Origin: Mesorhabditis belari
Lineage: Eukaryota; Nematoda; Chromadorea; Rhabditida; Rhabditidae
Direction: 5' to 3'
Assembly: GCA_958450365.1 (NCBI GenBank)
Contig: CAUEEP010000939.1
Coordinates: 1,612,001 to 1,676,000 of the forward strand
DNA: 64,000 nt
Position numbers and translations under genes: made by a program. The notes under the pieces were generated by a model. The model saw nothing but the letters and a program-made list of their open reading frames with translations. It did no database searches and was not told the DNA's origin. Below are positions 10,019 to 21,113 of the stretch, one piece after another (position 1 is the first letter of the stretch; every line of letters starts with the position of its first letter).

Positions 10019-13000
10019 TTATTGCATAAATGATCCAATGCCAAGCAAGAGATTTCTTCTCGTCCAATGGAGTCCAACCACCGGTGTCGTTTTTGTCGGA
10101 TAGTGGAAGATTTGAAAACCGTCGGGATTTATTCTGAATCGGAATGTTAATTTATATAAAGACTGTAACAAACTTTGGTTCAAAGATCGAATTATCCTGA
10201 TGTCCATGATTGCGAATCAAAGCTTCTAATGAGTAGAGAGTAATCGAAGAGGTTCCATGAGAGACAGCAAAAGTATCACCTAAGGAAGAATATTGCTAAT
10301 TTCAAAAACCCCAAAAGAGAAACCTTCTCGTGTGAACTGAATTGACGCCATGATTGTGGGCATTGTTCTCGTCTCTGCTGCAATCATTCGCTAAAAGTCA
10401 AAATTGCACATTTTCAAGGTTAGACTGTCTAAGAATTGCGTTTTAAAAAGATTACTTGAGTAGCAATATCCCAGACACAAAGCGCTCCATCACCGCCAAT
10501 CGACACAATATATCTTCCGCAAGGTGATACCTAAACATAAAATTTTTCGTAAAAGAATTAGATATTTTTCCTGGAACATGCCTTAATTCCGCGAATACCC
10601 GTCTTGTGCCCACTAAACGTACGGACGCAAGCACCAGAAAGCACATCCCATAAACGGACGTATCTAGAAACTAATCATTTTAAGATAAAACTTTCGAAAT
10701 ATGCCTATCATCGCTGCCTCCGGCTATGTAATTGCAATTTGGATGATAGTCAACACAAGTCACGTGTCCGTAACAATCAGGGAATATCTAAACTAGTAAA
10801 TAATATTATGACACATACTTAGGTAACAATCGACAGTTTTCAAAAAGCTTACTCTCAATGGATGCACTCGATCCGTTGACCAAACGGTGGCCGTTCGATC
10901 AGCTCCACCCGTGCAAAAGTAGAAACCACGAGAGCAGAATTTCACATCCCAAACCGGCCGACTCAGGCGATGAACGACAACATTTCTAAAGGTACCAAGT
11001 TCAAAGCATTTAGAATGAAATATAAAAATCTTTAACCAACCTAAAAGTATCAACACTCCAAAGTCTAATCGTTGAGTCAGCTGCTGAAGAGATCAGCAAT
11101 CGTTTACATGGATCGAAATTCAGTGAGTAAACCGGTCCCGAATGCCCCTAAATTAAAAATTATTCAAAACAAAGACACATAACTGACCCCTAGTGTTCGG
11201 GTTTTACAAGCACTTGCATCATCATAGATCAAATCTCGAAGTAGTTCTGGCTCAGTCTCCAAGTCAATCTAAAAAATTTTTTAAAGGTAAAAGATTTGAC
11301 TAACTTTGTCAAGCTCATCGGCCTCTTTCAGTTGTTTTAATTGCTTTGTTTCGTCGACTGCGTAGAGAGAAATGACCGAATCACCCATTCTAAAAACAAA
11401 CATTGGTGTTGTACTCTTCTGCAAGTTTTTTAAGTAGCAACTTTCATAAAATAAGTTGTTTATTGGCATACCCAAGAGCAATAATGGACGTATCATCCGA
11501 GACATCACACGAAGATACACCACTTCCAGCATTCAGCGCAGTAAAGCAACAAATTGATGGTGGGTGATCGGCATTCACATAAGTCATCCTGGTACTTGCT
11601 TCCTGAAAGTACAAACAGTTAATTCTCGACAGAATCGATTTTCTAAACCTTTTGCATTTGTACTCGTTCCAATCTCAAAACATCGCTCAATGGCAAAGGA
11701 ATCCGGTCAGCTGTTGGCACCATTTGTTCTCGCTTTTTGCTAAACCAATGTAAGCTTCTATAATTTGTAGCTTTACTTACTCTTTTGATTCTTTAGTTTT
11801 CAATTTGCGCTTATCGACGTAGGGACTATCCTCCCGAGCCACCGCATAAAGCACCTAAACGGGAAACTTGAGTGAATCGTAAGTAACTTTGAAATCGATA
11901 ATTAGCAAATCAAGTAAATCTATCAAAACGCGATACCTTATGCTTTTTCTGTTCCTTAAGTGACGGATGGCCAAGTAAACCACCCATTTGCCATTCAACT
12001 GCTAGACGATTTTTCGATAGGAGGTCCGTATCTAGAATCAAATACATATCCCAAATTTAGTTCAATTTTCTCACTTTCAACCATAATCCTTTCCTTCATG
12101 ATAGTGCGTAAAGTGGCGTTCCGTTGAATGAATTGATCCAGTTGAGCGTTGCAAGTCTTCGAAATTCGAATAGTAAAGTGCTGTGATCTAATAAAAAAGT
12201 TGAGGCAAAAAATACAATGCAAACAAACTTTAATAATTGCACTAGCTCATTATCCTTTGCAATTTCGGGGAAAGTGCAGCGAGAAAGTTCAATCACTTGC
12301 TCCTCGTAGGCCCGTGGAATACGCAGATGAAATCTTTCGTAAAACGTTCGAGCTAAAAAACAGATTTAAACCATAAGTAAATAAAAATAATCCACCCATT
12401 GACGGTGAAACATCGAAAAGGAGCTTCAAATAGGAGTGTGCAAAAACCGGGAACAAAAGCAGAGAAAGTTCAGCCTAAAAATATGTTTTACTCTAGCACA
12501 GTCAGCGATTCAGCGATAAATTACACAAAAATTTACCTGAAGCACATCGTAAGCTCCTTCAATGTTGTTTAAAAACGACGCAAAATCGGCCATGATTTTC
12601 TCACTAAACACTTAATTTAAAAATTGAACGAGAGCGTATTGTTCATTGGGAACATATTACTATTACCCATTACCCCCACATACTACTACACTATCGACAT
12701 TTTTTAGAATAATTCCTCATTGTGCACTAACGAGAAACTTTACAATCACCTCCCAAGGGGTACTTTAGTAAACCCACTCCCATTTTCTATTGATTTTACA
12801 CTGGTAGGGGCGGTAGTAAGCCCCGGGGAGATAGTAAAGCTTTCCCCTCATTTTAATACTTACAATTAATAAATTTTTAAAAACAAACTTTTGAATGAGG
12901 CCACCAGGTGCATTTCCTTGTGTTAGACCGGCCTCTCTTGCCAGTGCTTCCTCGGTTTGCTAAAACTTTTAGAGTAATTTTTCGAGAGACTTAGCAACAA

Positions 13001-13164
13001 ATACCAAATTCCTAAAGTTTTACCTGTAAATTGTTCTTCCTGCAAAAGGCGATTAAACGTTGAAGGAGTTCGGGGCTAAGCGCTTGATCGGCGATGTCGA
13101 TTTGCATTGTTGGATCCACGGAAGCGCCTCCATCACCATTTATTGACTCTGACAAAGCCGACAT
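10019..13164 (-). CDS. taf-5: TFIID subunit TAF5 (WD40)
   Basis: TFIID scaffold subunit, acting in the nucleus in promoter recognition. Twenty exons: 13024-13164, 12889-12959, 12537-12603, 12396-12474, 12229-12352, 12075-12187, 11937-12031, 11781-11854, 11649-11739, 11472-11602, 11305-11389, 11188-11268, 11041-11147, 10853-10985, 10705-10787, 10582-10663, 10456-10530, 10324-10390, 10174-10279, 10019-10133. Lengths sum to 1920 nt, giving 639 residues in frame. Order: LisH-like helix (LSPELLQRLIAFCRKNNLQ), TAF5 N-terminal domain (AELSLLLFPVFAHSYLKLLF), a linker, then WD repeats (GHSGPVYSLNFDPCKRLLIS; GGSDDRYVRLWDV; GHKTGIRGIKVSPCGRYIVS). The start follows a TTTTTTAG acceptor. The introns after 10705-10787 and 10582-10663 use GC donors. 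It is shorter than human TAF5, mainly at the N-terminus. Confidence 0.93.
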
Positions 13165-13236
13165 TATCCTAAAAAAGTTAAATTTGACTGAGCTCAACAT
13201 AAAATGAAGACGAAATTTAGAAACACATCGATTTCG

Positions 13237-13808
13237 AGAGCATGTCATCTTGGGGGAGGGGGGCTTTTTTTTGTTTTTCTGGAAAACACTTTCTGGACCA
13301 ATTTTTCGTGTTGACTATGAACATCACATTTAGAATTTGGAAAGCTCCATTTTAAGCCTGTTTTTCACGTGTTTTCAAAACTCCCAAAAATCGTGTTGTT
13401 TGGTCGAAATTAGCATCCCGAGGGTTGCATTTTGCAGTCGGGCGCGAGATGCTGGTCTTCCAATCTGTTGATCCATGTTGATTCGGCCACTTCCAGCTGT
13501 TTTTCCAGCGACTGATTCTCAAGGGGTCATTTGCTTTGAAATTGGCGGATCTATTTCACTCTTAAAAAATGGCACAAGAATTTTCAAAGGTCTTTTCTCT
13601 TGACATTTTCATTAAAGTGCATTTCCAATCACAAAAATGCACATGAAATGCTAATTTCGACCAAACAACACGATTTTTGGGAGTTTTGAAAACACGTGAA
13701 AAACAGGCTTAAAATGGAGCTTTCCAAATTCTAAGTGTGATATTCATAATCAGCACAAAAAAACTGGTCCAGAAAAACGAAAAAAGCCCCCAACATGACA
13801 TGCTCCCG
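13237..13808. mobile_element. Inverted-repeat element, arms about 170 bp
   Basis: The left arm 13237-13430 is mirrored by 13640-13808: both contain CGTGTTGTTTGGTCGAAATT or its complement, and CACGTGTTTTCAAAACTCCC. The central 200 bp is unique. It lies just upstream of taf-5. No transposase is visible. Confidence 0.85.
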
Positions 13809-14165
13809 ATTTCGGTGGGATAAGTTGAGGAATAAGTCTTAAACGGGCATCCTAAAGGGTTCTACGCTTTCTTAAGCTAAATGATTCTGCTTCGAAAAAG
13901 TTATAGAGCTAAAGCAAAAGCCGATATTTTATGAGATGGAATTGGGGACCCCGATTACGCGTCCAAAACACGTCGATAGTATGCGCAAGTGATTGCAATG
14001 AGGGACGAGACATAGAGAAAGGTTCGATTTAAAATTGGGAATTTCTCCCGACACAACATTTTTGTGGGATCATATCATGCAACTTTGCAACAACACCTTT
14101 GTTTTCAGCACTAAATTTTGATGAGCAAAGCAATTGCTTGACTATCAAAGTTTAAAAATGGTTTT

Positions 14166-14623
14166 GGGAGTGGGACAAATGCGACCTTTTTTTTGCGCAC
14201 CCGGACATTAGCGCACCTTTTTTCGCGTTTTAAAAAAGCTCTAAAAAGCTAATATTAACCAATTTCTATTCTAAAAGTTGTTTTTCTAGATAATTTTAGG
14301 GCGTAGAATCGAAATTTTGACATATCAGAGCTTGTGGAAACAAACGGACGGAGTTATACAAAGAGAAAAATCGATAATTTTCTGTAATTTGATCTAGCCG
14401 TTTTGTCTTTCAAATTGGTTCCACACGCTCTGATATGTCAAAATTTCGATTCTACGCCCTAAAATTACCTCGAAAAACAACTTTTGGAATAGAAATTGGT
14501 TAATATTAGCTTTTTAGAGCTTTTTTAAAACGCGAAAAAAGGTGCGCTAATGGGCAAGGTGCGGAAAAAAATGTGCGCAAATATCCGGGTGCGCAAAAAA
14601 AAGGTCGCATTTGTCCCACTCCC
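14166..14623. mobile_element. Inverted-repeat element, arms about 175 bp, upstream of mmaa-1
   Basis: Outer ends are GGGAGTGGGACAAATGCGAC and its complement. The arms share TTTTGACATATCAGAGC and TGCGCACC motifs, with a spacer of about 80 bp. It lies about 290 bp upstream of the MMAA start, so it could affect that promoter. No coding potential. Confidence 0.87.
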
Positions 14624-14911
14624 ATGGTTTTTCATATATTGCGGCGCTGTTGTCCAAAAAATATACTTGCAATCTAGAGAAATTCAAAGTATTCAATTTA
14701 GAAGCAAGATATTAAATTTGAGCAGTTAATTTGCCTATATAATACCGATCAAAAGTTTCACCACTAATTTTCGATTTTTCATGGTCTTGTTAGCCTCACG
14801 TTAGTTTTATGTAGTTTATGTAGTTGTATGTAGTTTCTTCTTTATCCTTTATACAATCCTTTATCCTTTATGTATCCCAAACATGATATTAATATTATTT
14901 TTAGGACCTTG

Positions 14912-16093
14912 ATGATGGCTGTGGCGAGCACGAGATGTTTACTTGGAACCCTTCAACGAACCTATGCCACAACGCAGCACTACATTCCGTTGAGTGTGAA
15001 AAGTGTGGAGAAATCACGCCCAATCGAAACCCTTCTTGACGACTACAAGAAGGTACACTTTGATGATACAATCACCGCTGATGATCAGGCCGTTCAACAT
15101 TTAAAGCAAGAGCTCTTTCGTGGAAGTAGATCTGCTTTGGCTTCAGCGATAACTTTGGTTGAATCGAGAAATCCACAGAAACGGGCTCGTGGCAACGTCT
15201 TACTACAAGAATTGCTAGCTGCGGAACGAAAGAAACATGCCGAAAAGGGACAAGATGCAATGATTTACCGAATTGCCATATCGGGCAGCCCTGGGGTAGG
15301 AAAATCGTCTTTCATTGAAACACTTGGCACCGAATTGATAGAGAAACGGAACAAGAAGGTTGCTATTTTGACGGTTGATCCAACTAGTGCAAGTACAGGA
15401 GGATCTCTGCTAGGAGATTTGACAAGGATGCAGGAGCTCTCGAAGAATCCACGAGCATTCATTAGACAATCACCAACGTCTGGATCGCTTGGCGGTGTGA
15501 CAAGAGGCACTCATGAAGCAATCATTTTATGTGAGGGAGCTGGATATGATGTTGTGATCATTGAAACAGTTGGTGTTGGTCAATCGGAATATGCAGTAGC
15601 AGAAATGTGTGATCTTTTTTGTCTCCTACTCTCGCCGGCACATGGTGATGAGCTACAGGGTGTGAAACGAGGAATCATGGAGTTGGCCGATTTGCTCGTG
15701 GTGACAAAAGATGATGGTGACTTGGAGACGAAAGCAAAAATCACTCAAGCGGAATACATTTCGGCGCTGAAATTCATGAGGCCAAGGATTCGCAATTGGA
15801 AACCAAGAGTTCTTCGATCATCAATCATGAAGCCAGAATCGGTTTCGAAAGTTTGCGATGAAATGTACGACTTTTGGGAGCACATATCAAGTAACGGAAC
15901 GCTAATGGAAAAGCGGAAGTCTCAATTGACCAAATGGATGTGGAGCCACGTGAGGGATGAGATTATGAACGTTTTCTCAAAACATCCAAGAATTGCCTCC
16001 TTAACCGCCACATTGGAGCAAGAAGTGCAGAGTGGAAAAATTACGCCTGGACTGGCTGCCGAAAAGTTGATTCGGGTGTTTTTCGGAATATAG
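14912..16093 (+). CDS. mmaa-1: Methylmalonic aciduria type A GTPase (MMAA/MeaB family)
   Basis: G3E-family P-loop GTPase that loads and protects adenosylcobalamin on methylmalonyl-CoA mutase in the mitochondrion. Single exon, 393 residues, starting at the MMAVAST methionines 8 nt after an ATTTTTAG acceptor; the frame extends upstream to 14870 but that part looks like outron. The N-terminus (MMAVASTRCLLGTLQRTYAT) is rich in Arg/Ser/Thr and lacks acidic residues, as in a mitochondrial presequence. Walker A GSPGVGKSS is at about 125-133, VDPTSA at 155-160, ETVGVGQSE at 218-226 and the base-recognition motif TKDDGD at 265-270 (Thr for Asn, as in human MMAA). The C-terminal dimerisation helices are present (KWMWSHVRDE). 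It is intronless, unlike every other long gene here. The epimerase gene follows after 83 nt. Confidence 0.95.
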   Translation: MMAVASTRCLLGTLQRTYATTQHYIPLSVKSVEKSRPIETLLDDYKKVHFDDTITADDQAVQHLKQELFRGSRSALASAITLVESRNPQKRARGNVLLQELLAAERKKHAEKGQDAMIYRIAISGSPGVGKSSFIETLGTELIEKRNKKVAILTVDPTSASTGGSLLGDLTRMQELSKNPRAFIRQSPTSGSLGGVTRGTHEAIILCEGAGYDVVIIETVGVGQSEYAVAEMCDLFCLLLSPAHGDELQGVKRGIMELADLLVVTKDDGDLETKAKITQAEYISALKFMRPRIRNWKPRVLRSSIMKPESVSKVCDEMYDFWEHISSNGTLMEKRKSQLTKWMWSHVRDEIMNVFSKHPRIASLTATLEQEVQSGKITPGLAAEKLIRVFFGI

Positions 16094-16167
16094 ATTGTAG
16101 ATAATGGTTGTGTCTTGTTTTGTTGTTTTGGAATTTTTGCCTTAATCAGAAAACTTACGAGCTTATA

Positions 16168-16176
16168 AATTTAGAA
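16168..16176 (+). promoter_or_regulatory. Probable trans-splice acceptor in the mmaa-1/mce-1 spacer
   Basis: The 83-nt spacer is U-rich and ends in AAATTTAG at 16174, three nt before the mce-1 ATG. Spacing of about 80 nt from the upstream stop to an acceptor is typical for nematode operons, where the downstream gene receives a specialised spliced leader. Inferred from spacing and sequence only. Confidence 0.6.
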
Positions 16177-16899
16177 ATGAGCTTCTGTCGCGGATTATTA
16201 GCATCAAGGGGCATCGTTTCGCTGGCAGCGAGAAAGGTAACTTAAAGAAAAAATGGCATTTTATTATTTTTACAGGGCTTCGCATCACATCCATTGGCTG
16301 GCCTACTTGGGCGTCTCAATCATGTTGCAATTGCCACAAACGATTTAGAGAAAGCTGCGAAATTCTACAAAGATCTTGGCGCAAAAGTCAGCGAGACTGT
16401 GGTATAACATTTTTATTTCATTTCAACCTCCATAAATTGTTCAGCCACTACCAGAACATGGGGTTTACACGGTTTTCGTCGAGCTGCCAAACACAAAACT
16501 TGAACTTTTGTTGCCGCTGGGTGATAAGAGTCCTATTCAGGTTGGCTGACTCCAAAAGTCAACACTATTTTTTTTCTTTAGGCTTTCTTGAACAAGAATA
16601 AGAATGGTGGTATGCATCACATCTGCATCGAAGTTAAAGACATCGAAAAAGCACTGAAAAGTGTCAAGTAAGTACAATACTTTTGTTCAATTAGCTTTCA
16701 AGAAATGTCAAACTTTTCTTGCTGTTTGGAACGTTCAGAATCATCTGTCGAGATTTTGTGATTCAATTTTTTAAATTTTAGAGCTCTTGGAATTCGTCCC
16801 CTCGATGAGAAGCCAAAAATCGGTGCCCACAACAAACCAGTCGTTTTTCTTCATCCAAAAGATTGTGGCGGAGTACTGGTCGAATTGGAGCAGGAATAA
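16177..16899 (+). CDS. mce-1: Methylmalonyl-CoA epimerase
   Basis: Vicinal-oxygen-chelate metalloenzyme that interconverts (S)- and (R)-methylmalonyl-CoA in mitochondrial propionate breakdown. Five exons: 16177-16236, 16276-16401, 16445-16540, 16582-16667, 16782-16899, giving 161 residues in frame. The N-terminal 25 residues (MSFCRGLLASRGIVSLAARK) look like a mitochondrial presequence. The two VOC half-domains carry the metal ligands in LNHVAIAT (first His), GGMHHICIEV (second His) and GGVLVELEQE (Glu near the C-terminus). The product feeds methylmalonyl-CoA mutase, whose cofactor chaperone is encoded just upstream, so the pair belongs to one pathway. Confidence 0.95.
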
Positions 16900-17167
16900 T
16901 TTTCATAACTTCAGATAGTTTATTACGTTTTCTAGGAGAACTTTTTGTTTAAGTTTGGTGTACTTACTTGTGATTTTGACGATACGGTGAGCTTGTCTTG
17001 CATTTTTGCTTTGAACATAGATTTTTATTTTCAGATAAATGGTTTTATACATAGTTTTTGACATATTGAATTTGTTGTTGAACTGTACATACCTTTATTA
17101 ATATGAAAACGACAAGAAACTTATTATACGGAAATTCTTTAGTCAAAATTTGTATGAGCTGTGAAAT

Positions 17168-20100
17168 ATGGACTCGACCCTTTTGAGCTTTGAAGAAACG
17201 ATGCAAACTGATGAATTAGGTATGTGCTTGGCAAGAAAATAATATTCAATGTTCACTTTAGAGCATCACACTTTCAACAACACATTGGTCGACGAAAGTG
17301 TGCTTGACGACGATTGTATTATTATCACTGATGACTTGGATGAAGTAATTTGTAAATGGTGTTTTAAAAATTGATTTGTTTAGCATGCTCTTTTGGATGA
17401 AGTGCCCAAAATTGATGAAATTAATCAGCAGAAAGAGGTAAGAGTTTGCGAAGTGAATTTGTTTCGGAATATTTGCCAGATCTGGCACGAATGAACAGAA
17501 ATTGAAGCTACAATCACTTTTGTGTATTTAGACAGAGCCGAAGTGTGCCACCGGTGACAATGAAGGGTTCATGAGAAGCCTAAATTTTGAAGACGCTGAG
17601 GATCGCCCAAACATGCACGATGACCAATTAACAATTGAATCGCTGTTTGAAAGAACTGATGAGAAAGAGGAAGTGACCACCGAATGGGCATCGAATATTT
17701 CAGAAATTGACGATTTAACAATTCTTGGTGGAAAACCAGAAGTCACACTATCAAAAAGAGACGCGACCGAGAATGGTAATCATTTTGTTCAAGTACATCT
17801 TATATTCCATAAAACCTTGTTTTTAATTTTTTGACATTTTAGGTGACCATCAAGTTTCTGACTTTCGAACCATTGATGATCAAGTTTATTATGATTTATA
17901 AATTTTACACTGAAGGCTTTAGGCGGCAATAAGTCGATTAATTGATGATCTCGTCCAAAAAGTTACTCCAGAAGAAAATGTAACGCTTTTAGCATAATTT
18001 GCTAAAAAATTAATTCAGGTTTCATCCGATGCTCCTATCACTACGTCAAAGGCAGATACGAATGAGGAGTTTGACATGGATATCAACAAAGTGACAACGT
18101 TCAGTGATTCAATTCAGCACAACCTCTATGAGGTTGACAAATTTTGTTTCCTACGACAAAAATCCTTGTTTTTAGTCTCACTCACAAGAACAAAACCAAG
18201 ACTGCTTTAATGGAATCAAAGAAGCGGATGGGCACAACAAAGTGCTGGGATTGACTCGTCCCGAATTGAAACGGGTAAAAATAATTATCATTTTAAACAA
18301 ACGTTAACATTAAAAAGTCTTATGTTGAGGGCTCAAGTTTAGTAAGCAATGGGTATCGTTTAATACTAAAAGCAACCAACATTTTATGTTTAGTATGTTC
18401 ATGCGAGACTGAATGCTTGTTGCACCAATAAGGAATGCTTGACGGAAAGAAGGCTGTAAGTTTTGGTTTTTTCAAAAATGCAAATCCTTTTATAGCTTAA
18501 AACAACGACATGCAACTGACGAGCAAACGATCAAAACATTAAATAACAAGTTTTCCGATGTATTTATCTTTGCAAAAGACATGAATGAGAAGGTAGCTTT
18601 TCAATACTTATTTAAAGGACCATTTGAATTTTAGTACAAGCTACTAAAGGAGACTCATCTGGAATTCCAAAAGTCATTGGTGATACTGCGGTCGCAAGTA
18701 GCAGTATGTTTTAGATTGAAATAAATACATAAACTTATTACTTCAGGAAAATTCTATTGATTTAGGCCTTAACGTCTGATGAAACGAGCAGTCAAGCACG
18801 ATCCAGTCACACGGATCTTCGAATTCCTTCAGTATTTCAGACTTTGAATATTTTAACATGTATTATGACCTAGATGTTGCAACAACGAAATCACGCTTCT
18901 GCTTCACAGAATGGTGCAATAATTTATGGTATTAGACCGACCGTTAATGTATGTCAAAGTTTTAAGCCTACAAGTTTGTTATGATAATTAGGTTCCTTCT
19001 GCTGCACGATTTGCTCGCTCTCGTCATCACCAAAACCTTGGTACGCTACATTAATGTTAAAATTGTGTCTATTGTTTCTTTTTAGCTCACCTCGCTTCCG
19101 TGCCACTGATCAAAAAGCCGAAATTAGTTGAAAATAATCCTCCAATCAAGGTATATATGAAATAACCTTTTTGAAGCGCTAACATCAAATTTAGATGTCG
19201 CAACTAGCAAGTGGGAGTCAGGGATCATCACTATTTATGGATGGTTCCGTGAATGGATCATTGCCTCGACCATCTCTAAAAGAAACTGTAGCGTATCAAA
19301 CGCCGTTTGTCTTTCAATGTGTTCTTTGATGATTTGTTTTTAGACTCGTGCAGCTGTTTGGACGCGACATTGCTAATAATGTTCGCATCAACGTTGATCT
19401 CGGACACATTGCTCCAAGGGATATCCCACTACCGGTAGTAAGCCAACTGCGCAACAAATTTGACTTGAATTTAGATGGAAACTATGGTCTTACCTAAATC
19501 GATTGACGGACATCGTCTACCAAGTGTTTCAAGAAAATCGGATTACTCACCAGAAATTTTGGTGACAACGCCAATCGAAAGTCTGTTTTTAACGCATGTT
19601 AGATGCTTTTTGTTTTTTGTTATGTGTTTTTAGATCTGTTGGTCGCCAAAAAGCTACACGCCTCAATCCGTTACCGATTACCGAGTACAGTTTCCGCTGC
19701 TGATTGTGCGGTAAATTATAATATTAGAAAACTAGATATCTACAAAAAATATAATTATTGACTAAATTAGTTGCTTGTGTTTAGATGGGAGTATTTTATT
19801 ATATTCGAAGTGAATTGTTTCCGGATCGCCCACCAAATTGGAAGGTAAAAAGAAACTTTTATTGGCTAATTAGTTGCATTTAGATTGGACCATTGATATA
19901 TGCCTCCGATCAAGGGAAACCGGCTAAATTATGTTTTGATTTTTCGCATGGTATCGTTTTTAAAGTTGGCAAAAATATTTGAAGGTTTAGATATGGCTTT
20001 GAAGATGGAGGGTGTTGTAGCTATTGCGGTTTTATTCACGCCAACAGGCAATCATGCAAGTGATGCGCTAAGATACGATATCCCCGACAAGCGTGTAAGT

Positions 20101-20277
20101 TTTTATTTGCGTTTTTCCAGTTCAGTTCGATTAGGTCGTCGGGTTTTGAATGCGAATTTTTCGCAAAAATATTTTTTTCAAGAGAACGAAGCTATTCAAA
20201 TTACTCCGGTTTGTACCATTAGAAAGGTAAATCTGTGCTTTGGGCTTTTCAGCAATTTTGAAAAGCTTCTGTTTTGA
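17168..20277 (+). CDS. Unrecognised multi-exon coiled-coil protein (3' end uncertain)
   Basis: About 20 small exons with consistent splice phases, first exon 17168-17217. The N-terminal 250 residues are acidic and look disordered (LVDESVLDDDCIIITDDLDE; TTEWASNISEIDDLTILGG). The middle is helical and charged (LTERRLLKQRHATDEQTIKT; YKLLKETHLEFQKSLVILRS), consistent with a coiled coil. A Ser/Gln-rich stretch follows, then a more hydrophobic segment (MEGVVAIAVLFTPTGNHASD). The last exon at about 20130-20226 lies in the left arm of a long inverted repeat, so two 3' ends are possible: a stop near 20221 after splicing at the strong donor GCGTGTAAGT, or read-through to 20277. I recognise no family; a centrosomal or chromatin role would be guesswork. 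Exons between 19300 and 19700 depend on choice of acceptor. Confidence 0.6.
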
Positions 20278-20835
20278 GGATTTTTCGGGGACGCAAAGAC
20301 AAGTATTCAGAATCGTCAAAAATCGAAAATTGCCGACAAATACCTATTTTGTGGAATCGATTTGGAATGTTTTTTACTCAACTTTTGAACAACTCATTGC
20401 ATATGTCAACAAATTTTCAGCCAAATACGTTCAGCCGTTTTTTCAGAATGTTTGTTTGAAGAATACATTAAAATAAGGGTATTTGCTCATCTGAGAGACT
20501 TTTCGAACAAATTTGAAACATTTAGAAAAAACTGCTGGACGGATTCGACTGAAAATGTATAAATGCTTCGTCTTTCATTTGAGCAAAAAATTAATGCTAA
20601 CTTTCCATCGAAAAATTTGCCAACTGAACGATTTTGACTACTTGTCTTTGGATCCCTGAAAAATTGCCAAAACTGGAGCTTTTTCAAAAACGCTGTATAA
20701 GTATAACACAGATTTACTTTTCTAATGGTACAAACTGGACTAATTGTAATAGCTTCGTTCTCTTGGAAAGAATATTTTTGCCAAAAATTCGCATTCAAAA
20801 CCCGACAGCCTAATAGTTCTGAAATCAAAAATAGA
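20120..20835. repeat. Long inverted repeat duplicating an exon of the upstream gene
   Basis: Arms of about 350 bp meet near 20480. The left arm contains the putative last exon of the 17168 gene; the right arm carries the same exon, complementary and diverged, with acceptor (GATTTCAG) and donor kept. Between copies, four of about nine codon differences in the frame reading VLNANF.QKY.FQENEAI are synonymous. No transposon ends are evident. Confidence 0.75.
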
Positions 20836-21113
20836 AAGGTAATTTTTAGATGCAAGCGCTTGCTGCAGGCCGCCAAAGCACAGATTTCTTTTAACTCTTT
20901 TTCTTGTATATTGACATTTTCTTGGTGTTAACGTGCTGTTTCTTTCAAGTGCCTCATGGTTCATTTTTGATCTCAGCGTTTTTACTGGTACCCTAATGAA
21001 TAATAAATTGTGTACGAAAATTTCAATTAAAAAAATTTGGGTGAACACTTCCAAAGCTATTAAGAAGTATTGTGAAAGAAAAATTATTGTAGACTTACAA
21101 AAAGTTTCACCAG
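20836..21113. other. Intergenic, upstream of the DEAD-box helicase gene
   Basis: AT-rich spacer of about 280 bp. No convincing exon was seen. It ends in AGTTTCACCAG directly before the helicase ATG, which may be a trans-splice acceptor. Confidence 0.5.

Noticed and set aside
14870..14911. Upstream ATG of the MMAA frame at 14870
   Set aside because: Bases 14893-14904 form a typical acceptor (ATTATTTTTAG), so the upstream codons are probably removed by trans-splicing.
17168..20277. Carbonic-anhydrase-like resemblance of the C-terminal part of the unknown gene
   Set aside because: The zinc-binding HxH region is absent and the similarity is limited to a short hydrophobic strand.
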